The notes below the pieces were generated by a model. It did no database searches. It was given only the letters and a program-made list of their open reading frames with translations, and was not told where the DNA came from. From the NCBI GenBank assembly GCA_947496555.1, contig CANMDH010000020.1:1-64000 (forward strand): DNA of 64,000 bases, read 5' to 3'. Shown here piece by piece: positions 44,668-52,567 of the stretch. Within the stretch, counting starts at the first letter, position 1. The number at the start of each line of letters is the position of its first letter. Made by a program: the position numbers and the translations under genes. Origin of the DNA: an uncultured Aquimarina sp. GTDB taxonomy: Bacteria > Bacteroidota > Bacteroidia > Flavobacteriales > Flavobacteriaceae.

Positions 44668-45705
44668 ATGAAAAAAGTAGTCACCTTTGGAGAAATCATG
44701 ATGCGATTAGCTCCTCCGGGATTTTTAAGATTTTCACAAACTAATTCCTTTGATGTAATCTATGGTGGAGGTGAGTCTAATGTAGCCGTTTCACTTGCTA
44801 ATTATGGATTACCAGTAGATTTTGTTACACGTTTACCCGAAAATGATCTGGGGCAATGTGCCATGATGGAAATGCGTAAACGTGGTGTCAATATCAATAA
44901 TATCATATGGGGTGGGGAACGACTAGGGATTTATTTTTTAGAAACCGGCGCTGTAGCAAGAGGTAGTAAAGTGGTATATGACCGTGCATATTCTTCCATG
45001 TCACAAATTAAAAAAGGAATGATTAATTGGGAAGAGGTATTCAAAGATGCTCAATGGTTTCACTGGACAGGGATTACCCCTGCTATATCCCAAGGTGCAG
45101 CAGATGCTTGCCTTGAAGCTTGTGAGATAGCTAGCCAAATGGGGGTTACCATTTCTACGGATCTTAATTACAGAAAAAAACTATGGAAATATGGGGTTGA
45201 ACCAGAAAAAATAATGACTCCACTTGTGGAGCATTGCGACATTATCCTGGGAAATGAGGAAGATGCCGAAAAACATTTTGGAGTGCACCCAGAAGGAGTA
45301 GACGTCACTCAAGGAGATTCGGTAAGTACCAAAGCGTTTGAATCGGTTTGTAAACAAATGATGGAAAAATTTCCAAAAGCAAAAAAAGTGATTACTACTT
45401 TAAGAGGATCGATAAGTGCTTCGCATAATAGTTGGGCAGGTGTTTTATATGACGGGAATACATTATACGAATCCTCTACCTATCAAATTACCGATATTGT
45501 AGATCGTGTAGGTGGTGGAGACTCCTTTATGGGAGGGTTGATTTATGGACTGCTTGCCTATGAAGGAGATGATCAGAAAGCACTTGATTTTGCTGTTGCT
45601 GCATCTTGTCTGAAGCATACAATTAAAGGAGATGCTAATCAGGTGACCATAGATGAAGTAGAAAAGTTAATGAGCGGTGATGCATCAGGAAGGGTGGCGA
45701 GATAG
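44668..45705 (+). CDS. kdgK: 2-keto-3-deoxygluconate kinase
   Basis: A 345-aa PfkB-family sugar kinase that phosphorylates KDG to KDPG. GGGESNVAVSLANYG near the N-terminus and the ATP/catalytic signature DRVGGGDSFMGGLIYGL near residue 280 are the family marks. KDG is the common product of uxaA and uxuA in the divergent operon, which fixes the likely substrate. The aldolase gene follows after 39 nt. Confidence 0.93.
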   Translation: MKKVVTFGEIMMRLAPPGFLRFSQTNSFDVIYGGGESNVAVSLANYGLPVDFVTRLPENDLGQCAMMEMRKRGVNINNIIWGGERLGIYFLETGAVARGSKVVYDRAYSSMSQIKKGMINWEEVFKDAQWFHWTGITPAISQGAADACLEACEIASQMGVTISTDLNYRKKLWKYGVEPEKIMTPLVEHCDIILGNEEDAEKHFGVHPEGVDVTQGDSVSTKAFESVCKQMMEKFPKAKKVITTLRGSISASHNSWAGVLYDGNTLYESSTYQITDIVDRVGGGDSFMGGLIYGLLAYEGDDQKALDFAVAASCLKHTIKGDANQVTIDEVEKLMSGDASGRVAR

Positions 45706-45744
45706 CACTTAAAATAATAATAATAAAAGCTTTACATTAGTATT

Positions 45745-46416
45745 ATGGCACGATTTTCCAGAATTGAAGTAGCATTGAAAATGAAAGAAACCGGACTGAT
45801 TCCTGTTTTTTACCATAAAGATTTAGAAACCTGCAAGCAGGTCGTGAAAGCTGCTTATGATGGTGGAGTTAGAGTATTTGAATTTACCAATCGTGGGGAT
45901 TATGCTCACGAAATTTTTGGAGAGCTTAATAAATGGGCAGCAAATGAAACTCCCGAAATGATCCTGGGAATAGGTTCTGTAGTAGATGCAGGAACTACTT
46001 CGCTTTATTTACAATTGGGGGCTAATTTTATTGTTTCCCCAATATTAAACCCGGATATGGCAAAGGTATGTAATAGACGAAAAGTGGCCTGGTCTCCAGG
46101 ATGCGGATCGCTAACTGAGATTTCTTATGCCGAAGAATTGGGCGCAGAAGTAGTTAAAATTTTTCCGGGCTCTCAGGTTGGTGGACCTTCTTTTGTTAAA
46201 GCGGTAAGAGGCCCTTTTCCCTGGACTAGTATTATGCCTACAGGAGGTGTAAAGCCTACCCGAGAGAATCTCGAAGGATGGTTTGAGGCCGGTGTACATT
46301 GTGTAGGAATGGGATCACAATTATTTAAAAAGGATATCATTGAAGCCAAAAACTTTGATGAATTGACAGCTCATATTAAAAAAGCTTTGCATGTTATTAA
46401 ACAATTAAAAGAATAA
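45745..46416 (+). CDS. eda: KDPG aldolase
   Basis: A 223-aa class I aldolase that cleaves 2-keto-3-deoxy-6-phosphogluconate to pyruvate and glyceraldehyde-3-phosphate. RVFEFTNRG supplies the catalytic Glu, VVKIFPGSQVGGPSF the Schiff-base Lys, and IMPTGGVKPTRENL the phosphate site. Directly follows kdgK, and the TRAP genes start 1 nt beyond its stop. Completes the uronate pathway. Confidence 0.95.
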   Translation: MARFSRIEVALKMKETGLIPVFYHKDLETCKQVVKAAYDGGVRVFEFTNRGDYAHEIFGELNKWAANETPEMILGIGSVVDAGTTSLYLQLGANFIVSPILNPDMAKVCNRRKVAWSPGCGSLTEISYAEELGAEVVKIFPGSQVGGPSFVKAVRGPFPWTSIMPTGGVKPTRENLEGWFEAGVHCVGMGSQLFKKDIIEAKNFDELTAHIKKALHVIKQLKE

Positions 46417-46417
46417 A

Positions 46418-47392
46418 TTGAAAATTAAGTATCTATTAGTTACGGTAAGTTTATTTTTTCTTTCATCTTGTAAGGAAAGTGAATCCAAAAAGATTCTAAG
46501 ATTAGCACATGGTTTGGATACAAACCATCCGGTGCATAACGCAATGGTTCATTTAGGGGAGTCTTTAGAAAAAAAATCAGGTGGCAAGCTAGAAGTTAAA
46601 ATTTACCCTAGTGGTCAATTAGGTGCAGAGCGAGAGTGTTTAGAACTCTTACAAATTGGAAGCCTCGATATCACCAAAGTTTCTGCGGCAGTATTAGAAA
46701 ATTTTGTAACAGATTATAAAATATTTAGCATTCCATATATTTTCAGGGATCGGGCTCATGTACATCAGGTATATGATAGTCAGGTAGGGCGAGAGTTTCT
46801 GTTAAAGGGAGAACCATTTCGATTGAGAGGATTGTGTTTTTATGATGCTGGCAGCAGAAGTTTTTATACCAAAGAAAAAATGATTAACTCACCAGAAGAC
46901 CTGAAAGGCTTAAAAATCAGAGTTCAGAAAAGTAATATGGCGGTGGCTATGGTACAAGATCTTGGGGGTTCGCCTACTCCGATTTCCTGGGGAGAATTAT
47001 ATACGGCATTACAGCAAGGTGTAGTTGATGGAGCCGAAAACAATTTGCCAAGTTTTCATTCTTCAAAACATTATGAAGTCTGTAAATATTTTAGTCTTGA
47101 TGAACATACTGCCGTTCCAGATATTTTATTGATTGGTACTGATAGTTGGAATCGTTTGACTTCGCAGGAACAGCAATGGCTTCAGGAAGCTGCAAATGAA
47201 TCTGCTATTTACCAAAGAAAAGTTTGGGCAGAAGCCGAACAAACAGCCTTAAAGGTTATTAAAGAGGCTGGGGTGGAAGTTGCATATCCCGATAAAACTC
47301 CTTTTGCCATCAAAACAGAAGGAATTATTGATATGTTCAAGGATAATAAAGAGGCAATACGTCTTATCGAAGCCATAAAATCTATTAAGTAA
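46418..47392 (+). CDS. dctP: TRAP transporter substrate-binding lipoprotein
   Basis: A 324-aa DctP-type solute receptor. The start is a TTG (no ATG nearby), 1 nt after the aldolase stop. Lipoprotein signal ends LFFLSSCKESE. The family blocks are LRLAHGLDTNHPVHNAM, YPSGQLGAERECLELLQ, the Arg of KGLKIRVQKSNM that binds the ligand carboxylate, and GVVDGAENNLPSF. In this operon the ligand is most likely a uronate or an oligomer end product. A lipoprotein form fits a Gram-negative with a tethered receptor. Confidence 0.92.
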   Translation: MKIKYLLVTVSLFFLSSCKESESKKILRLAHGLDTNHPVHNAMVHLGESLEKKSGGKLEVKIYPSGQLGAERECLELLQIGSLDITKVSAAVLENFVTDYKIFSIPYIFRDRAHVHQVYDSQVGREFLLKGEPFRLRGLCFYDAGSRSFYTKEKMINSPEDLKGLKIRVQKSNMAVAMVQDLGGSPTPISWGELYTALQQGVVDGAENNLPSFHSSKHYEVCKYFSLDEHTAVPDILLIGTDSWNRLTSQEQQWLQEAANESAIYQRKVWAEAEQTALKVIKEAGVEVAYPDKTPFAIKTEGIIDMFKDNKEAIRLIEAIKSIK

Positions 47393-47859
47393 TGAGAGCA
47401 ACTATAGATAAAATATTGGAGAGATTATTAATTGTTATTATTTCTGTTATGCTGATCGCTGTAATTTGGCAAGTGGTTTCAAGATACTTGTTAGGAGCAC
47501 CAAGTACATTGACGGATGAGATTGCCAGTTTCTCTTTGATTTGGCTGGGACTTTTTGGAGCTGCTTATGCTACTGGAAAAGAAATACACTTAGCAATTGA
47601 TTTAATCCCAGCACGAACTATTCAGAAGTCCCCTGCTCTTTTTTCAGGGATTGTTACTATTTCTGTAGTCGTATTTGCTTTTTTTGTGATGGTAGTTGGA
47701 GGGGCTAGATTGTGCTGGATTACATACACCCTAGATCAAAGATCGGCTGCTCTAGAAATTCCTCTGGCATTTATTTATTCGGCAGTACCGGTAAGCGGGT
47801 CGTTGATTGTATATTATAGCCTGGACATCTTTTTAAAGAACCGCAAACTTGTGAAATAA
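47392..47859 (+). CDS. dctQ: TRAP transporter small permease
   Basis: A 155-aa four-helix inner-membrane protein. WQVVSRYLLGAPSTLTDEIA is the DctQ signature. It overlaps the dctP stop by 1 nt and precedes dctM by 8 nt. It forms the transporter membrane complex with DctM. Confidence 0.93.
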   Translation: MRATIDKILERLLIVIISVMLIAVIWQVVSRYLLGAPSTLTDEIASFSLIWLGLFGAAYATGKEIHLAIDLIPARTIQKSPALFSGIVTISVVVFAFFVMVVGGARLCWITYTLDQRSAALEIPLAFIYSAVPVSGSLIVYYSLDIFLKNRKLVK

Positions 47860-47867
47860 AAAGCAAT

Positions 47868-49163
47868 ATGGAATATACAGAAGCATTTATATTGGTTATT
47901 AGTTTTCTGATTTTTTTGTCATTACGTGTTCCAATTGCTTATAGTATTGGACTTTCAGCGTTATTTACTCTCATAGTATCTATGCCGTTTTTACCTTCGG
48001 TAACTACTTTAGCACAACGAATGGCTACTTCTTTGGATAGTTTTGCATTATTGGCAATTCCTTTCTTTATTCTTGCAGGACAGGTTATGAATCGCGGTGG
48101 TATTGCCCATCGATTAATTGAGTTTGCCAAAGCTATTGTAGGACCATTGCCAGGAGGTTTAGCTTTTGTAAATATTATCGCTTGTATGCTGTTTGGTGCT
48201 ATCTCAGGTTCTGCGGTTGCAGCAGCTTCTGCTATTGGAGGATTTATGAATCCTATGATGGAAAAAGAAGGATACGACAAATCGTTTAGTGCAGCGGTAA
48301 ATATTACCAGTGCCACTACAGGTTTGATTATTCCGCCAAGTAATATTTTGATTATATACTCCTTAGCTAGTGGGGGAGTGTCTATTGCCGCATTGTTTTT
48401 GGCGGGTTATATTCCTGGAATCCTGATCGGTTTAGCTTTGATGCTAGTAGCAGGGGTTTATGCCTTTATCAAAAAATACCCTACTGAAAAGGTTGTTGGA
48501 TTTAAAATATTTTTTAAGAGGTTCCTAGATGCATTGCCTAGTTTGCTGTTGCTGGTTGTAGTGATTGGCGGAATTATAGCGGGAATATTTACGGCAACCG
48601 AGGCTTCTGCAGTAGCAGTGGTCTATACATTTGTATTGGCATTTGCATATAAAGAGATAACTGTCCATGATTTATCAACCATCTTATTAGAGACTACTAA
48701 AACTACAGCTATTGTAATGTTGCTTATTGCAACTTCTGTGGCGATGTCTTGGGTGATGTCTTATGAAAATATTCCGCAAGAGATTAGTGCCGCCTTGTTG
48801 GCGATTAGTGATAATCCTATTGTGATTTTGATTATCATCAACCTGATTTTATTGTTTGTAGGGGTATTTATGGATATGACTCCGGCAGTATTGATTTTCA
48901 CTCCTATTTTTCTACCCATTGTAACCGATATTGGTATAGACCCTATCCATTTTGGGATCATTATGATTATGAATTTATGTATTGGGTTATGTACACCGCC
49001 TGTAGGATCTGTGCTCTTTGTGGGATGTGGTGTGGCCAATCTCAGCATTCAAAAGGTAATACGACCATTACTTCCGTTATTTATTGTAATGATTATAGTG
49101 TTAGTAATTGTGACTTATGTGCCAGAATTAAGCCTATGGGTACCTAGATGGTTTGGTTTTTAG
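47868..49163 (+). CDS. dctM: TRAP transporter large permease
   Basis: A 431-aa polytopic protein of the DctM family: PFFILAGQVMNRGGIAHRL, GAISGSAVAAASAIGGFMNP and GLIIPPSNILIIYSLASGGV are typical. It provides Na+-driven transport with DctQ and the DctP receptor. Last gene of the kdgK-eda-dctPQM operon. Its stop lies 6 nt from the convergent oxidoreductase gene. Confidence 0.95.
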   Translation: MEYTEAFILVISFLIFLSLRVPIAYSIGLSALFTLIVSMPFLPSVTTLAQRMATSLDSFALLAIPFFILAGQVMNRGGIAHRLIEFAKAIVGPLPGGLAFVNIIACMLFGAISGSAVAAASAIGGFMNPMMEKEGYDKSFSAAVNITSATTGLIIPPSNILIIYSLASGGVSIAALFLAGYIPGILIGLALMLVAGVYAFIKKYPTEKVVGFKIFFKRFLDALPSLLLLVVVIGGIIAGIFTATEASAVAVVYTFVLAFAYKEITVHDLSTILLETTKTTAIVMLLIATSVAMSWVMSYENIPQEISAALLAISDNPIVILIIINLILLFVGVFMDMTPAVLIFTPIFLPIVTDIGIDPIHFGIIMIMNLCIGLCTPPVGSVLFVGCGVANLSIQKVIRPLLPLFIVMIIVLVIVTYVPELSLWVPRWFGF

Positions 49164-49169
49164 AAGTAT

Positions 49170-50255
49170 TTATAGTTTAATTTCTTTACCAAGCTTTGCA
49201 GCTTCATAAATAGCTTCAACAATCCTGATATCTTTCATTCCTTCTATTCCAGGTACCATTACAGGTGTGTTATTTAAAATTGACAACGAATCATCGTCCA
49301 TTTGAAGGGCTTGCTGACTTCTTACTGGAATATTAAGTAAGGTGCCATCACTTGCTTTTCCTTGTACTCCGGCATACATTGAGAAAGGAGCTAGGGTATA
49401 CCAGCCATTTTCACAATCAACATATAATTCGTGCATTGATTTACCCACACTGGTTTTACCATATGCAACAGTTCCTGAAGGAAATGTGAGTGTAAAATGC
49501 GTGGTCTCGTCAGTTTCAGTAAATAGTTTAGGGCGGGTAGTCATTTGTTTGGCTGAAACTGAAATAGGCTCTTCACCGGTGGTATATCTCGAAGCATTAA
49601 GAGCATAAACTCCCAGGTCATACATGGTTCCCCCTCCCAGTTCAGAATCTAGTCTCCAGGTGCGTGCAGGGTTTGTCACATTATATCCAATTTCTGCTCT
49701 AAGCGTTTTTATATTTCCATATGGTTTTGAAGCAGCCCAGCCAATAATAGTCCTAGTGTTGAGCTCATGCTGCATACGGTAGCCAATAGATAGTTTGACT
49801 TTGTTTTTATTACAAGCATCAATGATCGATTGACATTCGGTTTCTGTCTTTGCCATGGGTTTTTCGCACCAGACATGTTTGCCTGCATTGGCTGCCCTAA
49901 TAGCATATTTTGCATGTAACCCAGTCGGGACTACGATATAGATTACATCAATATCGGGATTGTTTGCTATTTGATGCATGGTATTATAACTATACACATT
50001 TTGATCTGGGATGTTATATCGTTTTTGCCATCTTGGAATCTTCCAGGGGCTTCCTGTTACAATACCAGTGAGCTTACAATGTTTAGTAATTTGTAAAGCA
50101 GGAGCAAGTACTGTAGAACTGTAGTTTCCCAAACCGACTAAACAAACACCTAATTGTTTTTGATTAGAATTTGCATAAAAGTTTGCATAGGGTAATAGAC
50201 TATACCCTAAAACAAGACTGGTATTTTTAATAAAGGTTCGTCTATTAATACTCAT
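49170..50255 (-). CDS. Tat-exported Gfo/Idh/MocA-family oxidoreductase
   Basis: A 361-aa NAD(P)-dependent oxidoreductase of the glucose-fructose oxidoreductase type. The Tat signal (NRRTFIKNTSLVLGYSLLPY) precedes the Rossmann motif VCLVGLGNYS, and KHVWCEKPMAKT carries the EKP catalytic motif. GGGTMYDLGVYALNASRY lies in the substrate domain. Export with a bound cofactor, as in Zymomonas GFOR, fits the Tat route. Substrate unknown; the position beside the TRAP operon suggests a sugar or sugar acid. Single gene, convergent with dctM. Confidence 0.85.
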   Translation of the reverse strand: MSINRRTFIKNTSLVLGYSLLPYANFYANSNQKQLGVCLVGLGNYSSTVLAPALQITKHCKLTGIVTGSPWKIPRWQKRYNIPDQNVYSYNTMHQIANNPDIDVIYIVVPTGLHAKYAIRAANAGKHVWCEKPMAKTETECQSIIDACNKNKVKLSIGYRMQHELNTRTIIGWAASKPYGNIKTLRAEIGYNVTNPARTWRLDSELGGGTMYDLGVYALNASRYTTGEEPISVSAKQMTTRPKLFTETDETTHFTLTFPSGTVAYGKTSVGKSMHELYVDCENGWYTLAPFSMYAGVQGKASDGTLLNIPVRSQQALQMDDDSLSILNNTPVMVPGIEGMKDIRIVEAIYEAAKLGKEIKL

Positions 50256-50323
50256 GGTTATAGAATTTTATATATGCCTATTCCTAACCTTCATTTTGTT
50301 ACCTTACGGTAGAAGTTAATTTT

Positions 50324-50689
50324 TTAAATATCAATATATTGAGAGACCGTTCGTTCACTTTTTATTTCACCTGTATGTTTCGTGCTCGCTTTTTCAAAAA
50401 GTAAAACATGTATCTCTTCATTATCTTTGGTAGTGGGACAGTGTTCTACTCCCTTAGGGACAACTATAAGCTCTCCAGCTTCAACTTTTACAGTTTTATC
50501 TCTGAATTTCATATAAAGAGTTCCTTTTACAACCTGGAAAAGTTCATCTTCATGATCATGTTTGTGCCAGACAAAGTCTCCAGATAATTTGGCAAGGTAT
50601 ACTTGGTTATCATCCACCATTGCAATGCGATGTGGGTGCCATTGTTTATCAAACTTTGAAAATTTTTCTTTGATGTTGATTGCTTTCAT
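50324..50689 (-). CDS. small cupin protein
   Basis: A 121-aa single-domain cupin. FVWHKHDHEDELFQVVKG holds the metal-binding His pair and Glu, and VVPKGVEHCPTT the second-motif His. Cytoplasmic, no signal. It lies 14 nt downstream of the nitrilase-family gene and is probably co-transcribed. Function not predictable beyond metal-binding. Confidence 0.85.
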   Translation of the reverse strand: MKAINIKEKFSKFDKQWHPHRIAMVDDNQVYLAKLSGDFVWHKHDHEDELFQVVKGTLYMKFRDKTVKVEAGELIVVPKGVEHCPTTKDNEEIHVLLFEKASTKHTGEIKSERTVSQYIDI

Positions 50690-50703
50690 AATAATTCTCT
50701 AGA

Positions 50704-51651
50704 TTATTTTAATTGCTTTTCTTTCATCCATACCGGAGTGGTGTCTGAGATATGTTTCTTACCAATGATATCCTTATAAAGCTCGGGTCTTCTTGCGTTT
50801 TTGTATCTCCATCCTCCGGATAATTCTATCTTTTCTTTGGATATTTTTGTGATTGTAATGTCATTTTTGAAAGATCTTATCTCTGACATCACCTCTCCAA
50901 ACGGATCAATGATCATAGAATTTCCATTTTTTAAATGCTCTCCATCATATCCTATAGGATTGCTAAAAGCATAATAAACACCGTTATCATAAGCTCTTGA
51001 AGGTAACCATCTCATTAACCACCTCCTACCTTTAGGACCGTCAAACTCTAGGCGTAATGATACAGGATCATTTTTTCTATTCTGCCAAAACTTATCATTT
51101 ACATACCCTCTTCCTGGCATAGCAGAAGGAGTGCATCCTGTAACATGCGGAGCAAAAATTAATTCGGCTCCCAAGAGCGAAGTAGCTCTTACGTTTTCGA
51201 TCACATTGTTATCATAGCAAATTAGGATTCCACATTTCCAGCCCAGAAGATCGAATACACAGTATTCATTTCCTGCAGACATATATTTATTTATGAATGG
51301 GTGCAACTTTCTATACTTAGCAAGTATTTTATCTTTCAAAACACAGATATAAGTATTGTAAATATTCCCATTTTCTTTTTCTACAAGACCAGCCAATATA
51401 GGGATATCATATTCTTCTGAGATTTCTTGTAGTTTTTTTGTGCTGTCTCCATTTGGCACTTCTTCAGCTAGGTTATTGATCGCATGAAGACTTAAATCTT
51501 GTGTATGGGTATACGCTGTTATTGACATTTCATGAAAACTAATCACATCGGCACCTCTGGATTTAGCTTCTTTGGTAAGCTTCCTAATTATTGATAAGTT
51601 GTAAGACTTATCTCCATCTTTAGGCTCAAACTGTGCTACGGCTAGATTCAT
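50704..51651 (-). CDS. nitrilase-superfamily carbon-nitrogen hydrolase
   Basis: A 315-aa hydrolase with the family Glu-Lys-Cys triad: Glu in SFHEMSITAY (about 41), Lys in KYRKLHPF (about 115) and Cys in GILICYDNNVIEN (about 150). The branch is uncertain; amidases, N-carbamoyl hydrolases and similar are all possible. Likely in one operon with the cupin. No operator of the uronate regulon lies upstream. Confidence 0.87.
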   Translation of the reverse strand: MNLAVAQFEPKDGDKSYNLSIIRKLTKEAKSRGADVISFHEMSITAYTHTQDLSLHAINNLAEEVPNGDSTKKLQEISEEYDIPILAGLVEKENGNIYNTYICVLKDKILAKYRKLHPFINKYMSAGNEYCVFDLLGWKCGILICYDNNVIENVRATSLLGAELIFAPHVTGCTPSAMPGRGYVNDKFWQNRKNDPVSLRLEFDGPKGRRWLMRWLPSRAYDNGVYYAFSNPIGYDGEHLKNGNSMIIDPFGEVMSEIRSFKNDITITKISKEKIELSGGWRYKNARRPELYKDIIGKKHISDTTPVWMKEKQLK

Positions 51652-51740
51652 ATTTCTTATTTAAACTTATTTTAGACCTTTATAGATGTAACATTGCTAG
51701 TTGATGCTACCTTTAGTAATAAAGTACAGCGATATTTTCG

Positions 51741-52136
51741 TCAAGAAAACAAGTTACTTATTTCATCCGTGATGCGAGTGGGTCTTAACGTTTCTTTATG
51801 CAGCAGGCACCAGGTTGTTTTTGCAGTTACCAACGTTTTCTGGGTGGTAGTGTTTATAATTTTGGTGTGACGCTCGCTTTTTACACCTTTATGATGATCG
51901 ATCCAGGTCTGTATAGTAATGTTATCATTTTCAAAAGCAGGGTGTTGATACTCGATAAAGTGATTAAGTACTACCCAAACATAAGTATTTCTAATACTGT
52001 TATCTGTTTTAGATTCCCAATGTTTTTTGGCTACCTCCTGAATCCACTGAAGGTATACGGCATTGTTTACATGATCCATATCATCTATTGCAGATTTTGG
52101 AACGGTAAATTGATATTCAAAGATTTCTGATTTCAT
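51741..52136 (-). CDS. acyl-CoA thioesterase (4HBT hotdog fold)
   Basis: A 131-aa hotdog-fold protein. The N-terminal IDDMDHVNNAVYLQWIQEVA has the 4-hydroxybenzoyl-CoA thioesterase active-site pattern, and AKTTWCLLHKETLRPTRI ends the domain. Length is normal for FadM/YbgC-like thioesterases. No neighbours suggest a particular acyl substrate. Confidence 0.87.
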   Translation of the reverse strand: MKSEIFEYQFTVPKSAIDDMDHVNNAVYLQWIQEVAKKHWESKTDNSIRNTYVWVVLNHFIEYQHPAFENDNITIQTWIDHHKGVKSERHTKIINTTTQKTLVTAKTTWCLLHKETLRPTRITDEISNLFS

Positions 52137-52285
52137 AAAGGATAGTTACTTAAAAAATAAAGATACTTCATAATCTTTTGGGATAAAACGTATGAATCTA
52201 AATAAATCCTTAAAAAGGTTAAAATCGTTCTTTACAAGTAAAATTAGTTATAAATTTATAATGCATTAACCATTAAATATATTAT

Positions 52286-52465
52286 ATGAAAACGAATCTT
52301 TTAAACATCGATGGAGTCATAGTGCTTTCTAGAGAAAGCCAGTGTAAGATCACGGGACAAGCGGGAGTAGATTTATCATTATGTGGTTGTTCTTGCAGTG
52401 GATCTGTAACGGGTCCTAAATATTGTGAGGACTATATTGCTTGTCCGCAAGTGTATACCTGTTAA
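52286..52465 (+). CDS. 59-aa cysteine-rich peptide, candidate RiPP/bacteriocin precursor
   Basis: An ORF of 59 codons that ordinary size limits miss. The N-terminal half MKTNLLNIDGVIVLSRESQC, then KITGQAG, resembles a double-glycine-like leader of Bacteroidetes natural-product precursors (VLS.....I.G..G). The C-terminal half is a Cys-rich core: LCGCSCSGSVTGPKYC and CPQVYTC. There are seven Cys in all, at about residues 20, 33, 35, 37, 47, 53 and 59. A rho-independent terminator follows, and the gene stands alone between minus-strand genes with an AT-rich leader, all of which argue for a real gene. No radical-SAM, cyclodehydratase, LanM or peptidase-ABC gene lies in the window. Confidence 0.7.
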   Translation: MKTNLLNIDGVIVLSRESQCKITGQAGVDLSLCGCSCSGSVTGPKYCEDYIACPQVYTC

Positions 52466-52521
52466 GAAATTTAGTAGTGATCTAAATTTCAAGGAAGTAC
52501 TTTTTAAACCTAAGTATTACT

Positions 52522-52560
52522 AAAGCCTGTTTATTAATTAGACAGGTTTTTGTTTTCGTT
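52522..52560 (+). terminator. terminator of the Cys-rich peptide gene
   Basis: AAAGCCTGT and ACAGGTTTT (52522-52530, 52542-52550) form a stem around an 11-nt loop and run into TTTTTGTTTT. It lies 56 nt after the peptide stop and may also serve the convergent mgtE gene. Confidence 0.7.
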
Positions 52561-52567
52561 GATAGTA

